The notes under the pieces are model-generated. The model was not told the origin of the DNA. It searched no databases and saw nothing but the letters and a program-made list of their open reading frames with translations. DNA of 53,746 nucleotides, taken from Clostridioides sp. GTDB taxonomy: Bacteria; Bacillota; Clostridia; Peptostreptococcales; Peptostreptococcaceae. Shown here in pieces: positions 34,981 through 42,713 of this stretch. The stretch is from contig JAISJN010000013.1 in assembly GCA_031261505.1 (NCBI GenBank), forward strand, positions 1 through 53,746, written 5' to 3'. Every line of letters begins with the position of its first letter. Position 1 is the first letter of the stretch. The position numbers were made by a program, and so were the translations under genes.

Positions 34981-36903
34981 TTATACATTTTGAATTATTT
35001 TATCCACTAATTGACTTGGAACTTCTTCGTAGTTTTCTAATTTCATTTCAAAGCTTCCTCTGCCCTGGGTCATCGATCTTAAATCTATTGCGTATTTAGA
35101 GATTTCAGACTGTGGCGCTAGGGCGTAGATTACCTCCCTGCCCTTGTCATCTGGCTCCATGCCTAGTATTTTTCCCCTTCTCTTGTTGATATCACCCATT
35201 ACATCGCCCATATGTTCTTCTGGTACTGTAATTTTCAAGTTCATGATTGGTTCTAGAAGTATTGGTTTTGCTTCTTCCATCCCCTTCTTATACGCAACGC
35301 TCGCCGCCATCTTAAACGCCATTTCAGATGAGTCCACATCATGGTAGGAGCCGTCATATAGCACTGCCTTTATATTTGTGACAGGGAACCCCGCAAGTAT
35401 ACCTTTTTGCATTGATTCTCTGAGTCCTTTTTCAACTGCTGGTACATACTGCTTTGGCACAGATCCTCCGAACAATTCCTCTGAGAAATCAAAATCTTTT
35501 TCAGATCTTGAGAATCTTATTTTTACATCTCCGTATTGCCCATGTCCTCCAGATTGTTTCTTGTACCTACCCTGTACGTCGGATTGACCTTTTATAGTTT
35601 CTCTATAAGGTATTTTCATATCGCTCAGAGATACGTCTACACCGAATTTATTTTTCATTCTCTCAGTTATAACTTTGATATGAAGCTCTCCCTGACCTCC
35701 TAGTAGTGATTGTTTAGTTTCTACATTTCTGAACCACTCTAGACTAGGGTCTTCTTCCACAAATTTAGTAAGCACCGCCCCGACTTTTTCTTCGTCTCCC
35801 TTGCTTCCGGTAGACACTGCGTAGTATATTTGAGGCCTTGGAAATTCTATCTTTGGAACTAGTTCCGCTTCTCTATCAGTCGAAACCGTATCCCCTGTCT
35901 TAAGTGAATTCACCTTTGTTACGACCACTATATCCCCACTCTTAGCCGCTGGTATCTCAACTAATTCAGTGTGATTTAGGGTGTAGAGAACAGATAGTTT
36001 ATCCTTGCTATTTTTATTTATATTATAGACTTCCACACCAGCCTTTAGTTCACCCTCAAGCACTTTGATGTAGGACATCTTTCCTACAAATGGATCGACT
36101 AAAGTCTTAAATACAAATCCTTTAAATTTTTTATCCTCACCAGAAGTATCTGGCTCTATGTACTCTGAAATCGTTTCCAATATTTCTTTTGTACCTATAT
36201 TGTTTATTGTGGAACCACATATTACTGGAATTATGTCCCCTCTTTGAATCCCAACAATTATTCCCTTTTGTATTTCTTCTTTTGAAAGCTCTTCTCCATT
36301 GAAATACTTATCGAGTATTTTGTCGTCAGTCTCTGCAATCAACTCCATTAAAGCATCTTTCACACTTATAGCCTGTTCCTTGAAATCTCCTTCTAAATCA
36401 TCGACATTTTCAAATACGTTATATAGTTTGATAAATTTTCCATCCTCGTATATCGGACTTATCATCGGAACTATCTTGTTGTTGTACTTTTCTCTAAGCA
36501 TCATTATAGCGTCTTTATACCTTGCTTTTTCATTATCTATCTTGTTTATGAACATTACCTTTGGCATATTTTCAGTCATCTCAAGTGACTTTTCAGTCCC
36601 TACTTGAATAGGATTAGTCGCATCGATTACTATAATCGCTGCATCACTCGCACTCAATGCTGAAATTACATCTCCATTAAAATCAAAATAACCCGGTGTG
36701 TCTAATAAATTAAACTTATATCCGCCGTATTCCACTGGAATCAGCGACATATGGTAAGTCATGCTAACTTTATCCCCTGATAGTTTAGGAATCTTATTTT
36801 CGTTAGCCGTATAAGCTATAGTCTCTATCAAATTAGATTTCCCACTTCCACTGTGACCAAGTATTGCTAAATTTCTTAATTTATTACTTTCATATACTTT
36901 CAT
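34981..36903 (-). CDS. EF-G-like translational GTPase paralogue
   Basis: 640 residues in EF-G domain order. The G domain has G1 GHSGSGKSN instead of [10 protein letters not shown]3 DTPGYFDF and G4 NKID; the switch I stretch is short and lacks the ERGITI motif. Domain II is at about 255-340; domains III-V include LLGGQGELHIKV, YRKQSGGHGQYGDVKI-like (here YKKQSGGHGQYGDVKI) and a C-terminal EF-G_C. Canonical EF-G is about 690 residues and encoded near rpsL-rpsG, so this is the shorter paralogue seen in many Firmicutes and Thermotogae, with no settled role. It has its own terminator. Confidence 0.85.
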   Translation of the reverse strand: MKVYESNKLRNLAILGHSGSGKSNLIETIAYTANENKIPKLSGDKVSMTYHMSLIPVEYGGYKFNLLDTPGYFDFNGDVISALSASDAAIIVIDATNPIQVGTEKSLEMTENMPKVMFINKIDNEKARYKDAIMMLREKYNNKIVPMISPIYEDGKFIKLYNVFENVDDLEGDFKEQAISVKDALMELIAETDDKILDKYFNGEELSKEEIQKGIIVGIQRGDIIPVICGSTINNIGTKEILETISEYIEPDTSGEDKKFKGFVFKTLVDPFVGKMSYIKVLEGELKAGVEVYNINKNSKDKLSVLYTLNHTELVEIPAAKSGDIVVVTKVNSLKTGDTVSTDREAELVPKIEFPRPQIYYAVSTGSKGDEEKVGAVLTKFVEEDPSLEWFRNVETKQSLLGGQGELHIKVITERMKNKFGVDVSLSDMKIPYRETIKGQSDVQGRYKKQSGGHGQYGDVKIRFSRSEKDFDFSEELFGGSVPKQYVPAVEKGLRESMQKGILAGFPVTNIKAVLYDGSYHDVDSSEMAFKMAASVAYKKGMEEAKPILLEPIMNLKITVPEEHMGDVMGDINKRRGKILGMEPDDKGREVIYALAPQSEISKYAIDLRSMTQGRGSFEMKLENYEEVPSQLVDKIIQNV

Positions 36904-36956
36904 ATACCCACCCGCCTTAATTATGAATTTGTGTAACCATAAGTTCTGCGATAAAT

Positions 36957-37054
36957 ATAACTTGAGAATTATCCCCTCCTACATCTACAAGTTAATGGTA
37001 TAATTCTCATGTCAGTGGTTTGTGACTGCCACTGAAAATGTCAATAGTATTTAA
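36957..37054 (-). repeat. Dispersed repeat copy downstream of the orphan ABC ATPase (- orientation)
   Basis: The minus strand reads ATTAAATACTATTGAC, then TCAGTGGCAGTC...AACCACTGA (hairpin 1), CATGAGAATTATACC leading to GGAGGGGATAATTCTC (hairpin 2), and AAGTTATA. All landmarks are in order. Confidence 0.65.
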
Positions 37055-37096
37055 TATCCTTTTTTATAGTATATCATTGCATGAATTTTATGACAA

Positions 37097-37170
37097 TATC
37101 TAACTTGAGAATATATCCCCTCCTATATATCTATGGCTATGTCTATGGATATATCTCATAATATTTATTA
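37097..37170 (-). repeat. 3' half of a second repeat copy
   Basis: The minus strand reads ATTATGAGATATATCC...GGAGGGGATATATTCTCAAG, i.e. hairpin 2 plus the CTCAAGTTA end. Together with 36957-37054 it fills the gap between the EF-G-like gene and the ABC ATPase; no ORF was seen in 36904-37222. Confidence 0.5.
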
Positions 37171-37222
37171 ATATGTTAGATATTTTTTTTAAATACATAC
37201 ATAGTTAAGTTAGAGGGTTTTC

Positions 37223-37900
37223 CTATTGAGATACAGCCTCTGAGAGTTTTCCGTCAATTATATTTATAACTCCATCCGCCTTTTCGGATATAGCCTCGTT
37301 ATGCGTAATCATTATCAACGTCTGATTGTACTTCCTGATTGATTCCTTGAGCAGATCTATTACCTCTCCAGTAGTCTTTGAATCCAGCTTTCCAGTCGGC
37401 TCATCTGCGAGTATTATACTCGGTTTTGAAGACAATGACCTAGCTATTGCAACCCTCTGCTGCTGACCACCCGATAGTTGATTTGGAAGGTGTTTTTCTC
37501 TGTCCTCAAGTCCTATGGTTCTAATTATGCCATCTATATACTCCTTGTCGACTTCATGTTTATCTAGTTTCACGGGAAGCTCTATATTTTCCCTCACATT
37601 TAAAACTGGTATTAGGTTGTATTGTTGGAATATGAACCCTACCTCCTGTCTCCTGTACTTAGCTAAATCCTTATCAGACATACAACATATATCTTTTCCG
37701 TTTATTTTAATCGTTCCCGTATTCGCCCTCTCAAGTCCTCCTATCAAATGGAGGAATGTACTCTTCCCACTTCCACTAGGTCCTACTATTGCGACGAATT
37801 CACCCTTGTTCACAGATAAATTCGCACCCCTCAGGGTATGTACTGCTATATCTTTTTTTCCATAAGTCTTACTTAAATTCACAGTCTCTAAAATTTTCAT
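37223..37900 (-). CDS. ABC transporter ATP-binding protein (MacB/LolD type), no permease beside it
   Basis: About 225 residues. Walker A GPSGSGKSTFLH, Q-loop VGFIFQQYNLIP, signature LSGGQQQRVAIARSLS, Walker B ILADEPTGKLD and switch His MITHN are all intact. QQYNL and DEPTGKLD are typical of the MacB/LolD/BceA branch, which pairs with FtsX-like permeases. None is encoded downstream on this strand, only repeat elements. The ATG at 37900 (GGAG 7 bases upstream) is preferred to the one at 37906. Confidence 0.92.
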   Translation of the reverse strand: MKILETVNLSKTYGKKDIAVHTLRGANLSVNKGEFVAIVGPSGSGKSTFLHLIGGLERANTGTIKINGKDICCMSDKDLAKYRRQEVGFIFQQYNLIPVLNVRENIELPVKLDKHEVDKEYIDGIIRTIGLEDREKHLPNQLSGGQQQRVAIARSLSSKPSIILADEPTGKLDSKTTGEVIDLLKESIRKYNQTLIMITHNEAISEKADGVINIIDGKLSEAVSQ

Positions 37901-38042
37901 CCTCATTCTCCAATACTTTAATTTTAACCATTTTGAGATTAATCAAGTCCCCAACTTGTATAGAATACTCGCTAATTTGTATAAAATATGCGAATTAGAT
38001 ACATGATTTATGCCTCTAATTGCAAGAATCAACTTTTTTTGA

Positions 38043-38101
38043 TGAATATATAACTTGAGATTTGTGCTCGCTACCTATAGCAGTGCGAGGCATTTATATT
38101 T
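38043..38101 (-). repeat. 3' half of the dispersed repeat (- orientation)
   Basis: The minus strand reads TATAAATGCCTCGCACTGC...GTAGCGAGCACAAATCTCAA then GTTATAT, i.e. hairpin 2 and the conserved end. It lies in the divergent gap between the ABC ATPase and the LRR/CWB2 gene. Confidence 0.5.
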
Positions 38102-38139
38102 GTAATCTTAAAATATTTTAGTAAAATTGGAAATTTATA

Positions 38140-38168
38140 TTGCGATTTTCTGTTTTATATATTATACT
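38140..38168 (+). promoter_or_regulatory. Sigma-A promoter of the LRR/CWB2 gene
   Basis: TTGCGA (38140-38145), 17-base spacer, TATACT (38163-38168). It lies directly before the Fur-like box. Confidence 0.65.
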
Positions 38169-38179
38169 GTAAACAATAT

Positions 38180-38194
38180 TGATAATGATTATCA
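38180..38194 (+). promoter_or_regulatory. Perfect 7-1-7 Fur box
   Basis: TGATAAT-G-ATTATCA at 38180-38194 is an exact match to the 7-1-7 inverted repeat bound by ferric uptake regulator Fur. It lies 12 bases past the -10 box and about 35 bases before the TTG start, where bound Fur would block transcription. It implies induction of the surface protein under iron limitation. Confidence 0.75.
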
Positions 38195-38229
38195 GTATTA
38201 TTTATTTAAAATTCAAGGAGGATGATAAG

Positions 38230-40863
38230 TTGAAAAAATTTAATAAGTCAATATGCTCTGTACTACTTGTGACGTCTGCTGCTTCTCAGCTACCTATGGC
38301 CGCACACGCACTTGAACTCGACAATTCCAGCACTAAAACTACCGGGGTGTCTACAAATGAAACTTCATTTGAAAATGCATTCCCCGATGAAGATTTCAGA
38401 CGTGCCCTAAGTGGCGTTACCGCCGATGAAAAACGTATAAACGAAATAAATTTTCCTACAGTGGATGAAAATACGTTCTCGAGCGTAACAAAATTAAGTA
38501 TTTCAAATAAAAGTATACAATCTCTCAACGGCATACAGTATTTTAAAAATTTAAATACCCTCGCTGCTAATTTGAATAAACTCGTCGACTTAGATTTAAC
38601 ACAGAACACGAAGTTAACTTCGATTTCAGTCGCCGATAATCAATTGAAAACTTTAAATATTGAAGGGCTTACCCTTCTAAAGACCCTTAAATGCGAGGGA
38701 AATAAATTGAGTAATTTAGAGATTGGACCTGATATAAACCTCATCTCTCTCTCGTGTTATAGGAATAATTTAACTAGGCTTAACGTCAAAAATCTAGAGG
38801 ATTATTCAAAGACTCATAATGCTAACTTCTATCCTGGAGATTCCAAGGATCCTCAAAAACCGACAGTGGACTTAGTTAAGCATAATGGAAAATACGCTGT
38901 CAATATAGGGGTACCATTTAACGAGAACAGCATAACAGACTTGAGTAAAGGAACCTACATAGATGAAGGGTATATCGAATTTGACTCCAAGCCCGAGAAT
39001 CTAGAAGAATTTAATTACGAATACGTTTTTGGAAATTCCAAACTGGACTCTATGACGGTCAAGGCTGTAATAGATACCACTGCCATAGACAATGAATCTA
39101 AACCAACTCCAGGAAAGAGTTTAGCTGAAATTTTTCCAGACGCTAATTTCAGAAAGGCTCTCGACGACGAGCATAAAATTAACGAGGTGAATTATCCTTC
39201 AGTAAATTTAAATACCTTCGATAATATAACGGAGTTGAAACTCGAGGATAAGGCTATAAAGAGTGTGGATGGTATAGAATACTTCCAAAATCTACAGAAA
39301 ATAGACCTCGATAAAAACAATCTGACTTCTCTAGATTTATCCAACAACAAAAAATTAGTCAAATTGATATGTAGAGATAACTTCCTTACAGAACTCGACC
39401 TGACTGGTTTAACTGAGATCAACTATCTAAATCTAGACGGCAATAATGTAAAAGATTTAAACCTAAAAGATCAGAGCAAATTGCTCAACTTATTCGCCAG
39501 AAACAACAAGATGACTAGACTAGATTTAAGTCCCGTCACTGGTCATATATCTCCGCTTTACGTTACAAACCAATTGCCAGAACTAGAGGTTGAACAAATG
39601 CCAGATGGTAAATTCGGCGTATTTATAGGTAAGGTGTACAATGATGACTTGATAAGGGATATAGATTATATAAAAAATCCAAACGGATCTGTATTAAAGA
39701 CAAATCCATACTACACAGCTGATGGATATATAGTCTTTGATAAGAAACCTCAAGACGGCTCAGTATTTGGTTATACTTATCAATTTAATAAATTTGATAC
39801 CGCTATGGTCGACGACATGAGCGTAATAGTTACACTCAAGGTGAAGGCTGATTTAGGCGGTGATGAGGAATTACCAGACAATCCTAATACTCCACCATCT
39901 GGAGGAAACAGCGGTAATGTCGGTGGAACTTACACCCCTTCTCCATCACCACAGATACCTAAGTCTGTCGAATTGGCTGGAAATGATAGATTCGACACAA
40001 GTGTACAGATAAGCAAGTCTGCTTTTGAGAAAGCTGAAAATGTAGTCCTTGTGAACAATTCATCTATTGCAGATGCCTTATCTGTAACTCCATTTGCCAA
40101 GGCTAAGAAAGCGCCTGTGCTATTGACAGAGAAGAGCAAATTGAATTCAGCTACAGAAGAAGAAATAAAAAGGTTGAAGGCTGAAAATATATATATAATC
40201 GGCGGAAAAAACTCGGCTGATGACAACCTGGAAAATAGCTTAAGGTCGAAGGGATATAAGGTCACTAGAATATCCGGCGAAAACAGATACGATACTTCCC
40301 TGAAATTGGCGGAAGAACTTTCTAAAATAGTAGATATAAAGGAAATGTCTGTAGTCAACGGTAGCAATGGCCTAGCAGATGCAGTGAGTGTAAGTGGAAT
40401 ATCAGCTCAAAAAGGTATGCCTATACTTCTAACCGCTAAGGATAGCGACCTAAAAGACGCCAAGGCATTCGCAATCGCCCAAAATATAAAGACGACCTAT
40501 GTTGTCGGTGGACCTAGTTTATTCTCTGGTGAAGTCACTTCACTTCCAGCTGTAGACAGGGTCTCTGGCGCCAATAGAAATGAAACAAATGCAAAGATTA
40601 TAGATAAATTCTACACGAATTCTAAGATTGACAACCTATATGTCGTTAAAAACGGAATGTCTGGAGATAGTCATTTAATAGACTCACTATCTGCTGGAGT
40701 AGTCGCTGGTATGAATGAATCCCCTATGATAATCGTTGGAAACGAACTCAGTGTTGAGCAACGAGAGCTACTAGGTAGGAAAACATTTAGTTCAATAACG
40801 AAAGTTGGCGGAAATGGCAATGAAAAATCATTTTCGCAAATAAAGGAGATATTCTCTAAATAA
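38230..40863 (+). CDS. Secreted LRR protein anchored by three CWB2 repeats
   Basis: 877 residues. The TTG at 38230 is chosen: AGGAGG lies 8 bases upstream and it yields a clean signal peptide (MKKFNKSICSVLLVTSAASQ, cleavage after AHA near residue 32). Two homologous LRR modules follow, about 35-270 and 285-540, each opening with a FPD..FR.AL segment and then leucine-rich strands (LDLTQNTKLTSISVADNQL; LDLSNNKKLVKLICRDNFL). After a Pro/Gly/Asn linker (about 560-590) come three CWB2 repeats (about 590-877), which hold surface proteins on the secondary wall polymer in Clostridioides difficile. The Fur box suggests a role under iron limitation; the ligand is unknown. Confidence 0.9.
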   Translation: MKKFNKSICSVLLVTSAASQLPMAAHALELDNSSTKTTGVSTNETSFENAFPDEDFRRALSGVTADEKRINEINFPTVDENTFSSVTKLSISNKSIQSLNGIQYFKNLNTLAANLNKLVDLDLTQNTKLTSISVADNQLKTLNIEGLTLLKTLKCEGNKLSNLEIGPDINLISLSCYRNNLTRLNVKNLEDYSKTHNANFYPGDSKDPQKPTVDLVKHNGKYAVNIGVPFNENSITDLSKGTYIDEGYIEFDSKPENLEEFNYEYVFGNSKLDSMTVKAVIDTTAIDNESKPTPGKSLAEIFPDANFRKALDDEHKINEVNYPSVNLNTFDNITELKLEDKAIKSVDGIEYFQNLQKIDLDKNNLTSLDLSNNKKLVKLICRDNFLTELDLTGLTEINYLNLDGNNVKDLNLKDQSKLLNLFARNNKMTRLDLSPVTGHISPLYVTNQLPELEVEQMPDGKFGVFIGKVYNDDLIRDIDYIKNPNGSVLKTNPYYTADGYIVFDKKPQDGSVFGYTYQFNKFDTAMVDDMSVIVTLKVKADLGGDEELPDNPNTPPSGGNSGNVGGTYTPSPSPQIPKSVELAGNDRFDTSVQISKSAFEKAENVVLVNNSSIADALSVTPFAKAKKAPVLLTEKSKLNSATEEEIKRLKAENIYIIGGKNSADDNLENSLRSKGYKVTRISGENRYDTSLKLAEELSKIVDIKEMSVVNGSNGLADAVSVSGISAQKGMPILLTAKDSDLKDAKAFAIAQNIKTTYVVGGPSLFSGEVTSLPAVDRVSGANRNETNAKIIDKFYTNSKIDNLYVVKNGMSGDSHLIDSLSAGVVAGMNESPMIIVGNELSVEQRELLGRKTFSSITKVGGNGNEKSFSQIKEIFSK

Positions 40864-40885
40864 GTATATATCTTATGGTATAATG

Positions 40886-40945
40886 GTGGAGAATACAGGT
40901 GCTTCAATACCTTTAAATTGTTGTATTTGCCTGTATTTTTCACTC
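40886..40945 (+). terminator. Terminator after the LRR/CWB2 gene
   Basis: GTGGAGAATACAGG (40886-40899) pairs with CCTGTATTTTTCAC (40930-40943), followed by TCTTTTT. It lies 23 bases past the stop. Confidence 0.7.
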
Positions 40946-41013
40946 TTTTTATATATTCTATTTTATTTTTACAATTTTTTAATTTTAAGATGTTTATTTG
41001 AAAGATTATTATG

Positions 41014-41042
41014 TTGACAATGTCTATTTTTTATATTATTCT
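41014..41042 (+). promoter_or_regulatory. Sigma-A promoter of the DUF3100 operon
   Basis: TTGACA (41014-41019), 17-base spacer, TATTCT (41037-41042). The transcript would have a leader of about 130 bases. Confidence 0.65.
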
Positions 41043-41049
41043 AAATAAG

Positions 41050-41076
41050 GACATATAAGATTTGTCTTAATATGTC
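41050..41076 (+). promoter_or_regulatory. Hairpin at the 5' end of the DUF3100 leader
   Basis: GACATATAAGA (41050-41060), loop TTTG, TCTTAATATGTC (41065-41076), one bulge. It begins within a few bases of the predicted transcription start, so it may protect the 5' end or regulate it. No T-run follows. Confidence 0.4.
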
Positions 41077-41180
41077 GGAAAATGTTTTCTAGTATATTGT
41101 CTAACATTTGTCTTCTTATGTTTGGTGATAGTGTGGTTTTAGGAAAATCGTTTTCAATATTAAAATTTTTAGGAGGAAAC

Positions 41181-42035
41181 ATGGAAAATAGTAAGAAACA
41201 CTTTATCAATGCATTTGTCACTTGTGCTGTTATCGTTATCGTTTGCGAGCTCATAGGACAAAGAGAGTTAGGTCTCGGTGCTTTTAAACTCGTTTTATTC
41301 CCTATGCTCTATGCAGTGGTTATCGGACTCATAATTACACCCGACCTTTTGGGTAAAAAAATTACTGGATTAAAATCAGTTATTAATGAAAAAGAAATAA
41401 ATATAGCAAGTGAGGTTGTCGGAGTCGCATTAGTTATGCTTGGAATCAAATACGGAACTACTGTCGGTCCTAACCTTCAAAACGTAGTTAAGGCTGGTCC
41501 TGCATTTATCGCTACAGAGTTTGGACATATCTTAGCTCCAATAGTCGCTATGCCATTAGCATTGCTATTTGGTATGAAAAGAGAAGCTATCGGCGCAACT
41601 GCCAGTATAAGCCGTGAGCCTTCACTAGGGGTTATATCTGAAAAATACGGAATTAACTCTCCAGAAGGAAGCGGAGTTTTAGGAACATACTTAATGGGAA
41701 CTGTTCTCGGAACAATCTATTTCAGTTTCTTAGGATCAGTATCTATCTACAGCGGTCTACATCCATATGCATTAGCTATGGCATGCGGGGTAGGTAGCGG
41801 AAGTATGATGACTGCTGCATCAGCGGCACTTTCAACTATGGTGCCAGCAGATATGGCTGAAATGGTTCTTTCCTATGCTGCAACTGCAAATATGATGGCT
41901 AGTATCGTAGGAATTATTATACTAGTGTATATCACCGTACCTTTTACAAACTTCTTATACTCAAAATTGGAACCAATTATAGGTAGAAAAGAAAAAGTTG
42001 GCGGAAAAATGCAAAATGCTAAGGAGGAAAAGTAA
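41181..42035 (+). CDS. DUF3100 multi-pass membrane protein
   Basis: 284 residues with about 7-8 membrane helices. It has the DUF3100 features: ITPDLLGKKI, KYGTTVGPNLQNVVKAGPAF and GATASISREPSLGVI. The ATG at 41181 is chosen because AGGAGGAAAC precedes it; a longer reading frame upstream has no site. The family has no proven role but co-occurs with M20 peptidases. Its TAATG overlap with the next gene shows translational coupling. It is probably a transporter subunit. Confidence 0.85.
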   Translation: MENSKKHFINAFVTCAVIVIVCELIGQRELGLGAFKLVLFPMLYAVVIGLIITPDLLGKKITGLKSVINEKEINIASEVVGVALVMLGIKYGTTVGPNLQNVVKAGPAFIATEFGHILAPIVAMPLALLFGMKREAIGATASISREPSLGVISEKYGINSPEGSGVLGTYLMGTVLGTIYFSFLGSVSIYSGLHPYALAMACGVGSGSMMTAASAALSTMVPADMAEMVLSYAATANMMASIVGIIILVYITVPFTNFLYSKLEPIIGRKEKVGGKMQNAKEEK

Positions 42036-42508
42036 TGTTTAGTGGTAAAATAGATTTAAAGAGAAGCGCTTATCAGCTTTTGATAATGGTATGCATCGGC
42101 GTAATAATACTTATAGGACAAAGAATAAGCATTGGAACTTCTATAATATTAGCCATTCCTGGTATGATATTAGTAATAATCACTGCAATGGCAGCTATGT
42201 TGGTCAAGGATTTATTTCCTAAGTCATTATTCCCTGCATTCGGATTTGCAACTATCATAGGTTTATTGCTCAGCATGCCTTATAGTCCGACATCAAAGTA
42301 TTTCCTAGAGGCTACAAACAACGTAAACTTCCTAGCTGTAACAACTCCATTACTAGCTTTTGCAGGTTTATCAGTTGGTAATAAAATCGATGAACTTAAG
42401 AAAATGTCTTGGAAGATTGTAATAATTTCGCTAGTTGTATTTACAACTATATTCTTCGCCTGTGCATCTATCGCAAATCTTGTACTTAAACTACAAGGTA
42501 AAATCTAA
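42035..42508 (+). CDS. Small membrane protein, partner of DUF3100
   Basis: 157 residues with four or five hydrophobic segments (about 12-30, 34-58, 62-80, 95-113, 123-150). I do not recognise the family with confidence. It overlaps the DUF3100 gene (TAATG) and uses AAGGAGG inside that gene's end, so the two products are made together, much like the DUF969/DUF979 pair. The segment TPLLAFAGLSVGNKIDELKK recalls small transporter subunits. An M20 amidohydrolase follows. Confidence 0.75.
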   Translation: MFSGKIDLKRSAYQLLIMVCIGVIILIGQRISIGTSIILAIPGMILVIITAMAAMLVKDLFPKSLFPAFGFATIIGLLLSMPYSPTSKYFLEATNNVNFLAVTTPLLAFAGLSVGNKIDELKKMSWKIVIISLVVFTTIFFACASIANLVLKLQGKI

Positions 42509-42652
42509 GTATATTTTAAAATATATTTACGTGGAGATATCTGGTATTGTAAATTTAAAACACATAGATTACAATTTAATTAATTACAAACAAACTTAGA
42601 ATACTTAACTCAAACTTCTTACTCAACTTTTTAACTGTAAAGACTGTAAGGT

Positions 42653-42682
42653 TTGAGTAGTAGATAACTTTAGAACTATAAT
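42653..42682 (+). promoter_or_regulatory. Promoter of the M20 amidohydrolase, with inverted repeat
   Basis: TTGAGT (42653-42658), 18-base spacer, TATAAT (42677-42682). ACTCAAAC (42608-42615) and GTTTGAGT (42651-42658) are inverse repeats, the second covering the -35, which suggests a DNA-looping operator. Confidence 0.5.
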
Positions 42683-42713
42683 TAAAAAACTATTACAAGG
42701 GGGAAACACTATT

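Noticed and set aside
38179-38229. Upstream extension of the LRR/CWB2 protein from 38179
   Set aside because: It would run through the Fur box and lacks a ribosome binding site; the TTG at 38230 has AGGAGG and gives a normal signal peptide.
41082-41180. N-terminal extension of the DUF3100 protein from 41082
   Set aside because: No ribosome binding site at 41082; AGGAGG precedes the ATG at 41181.
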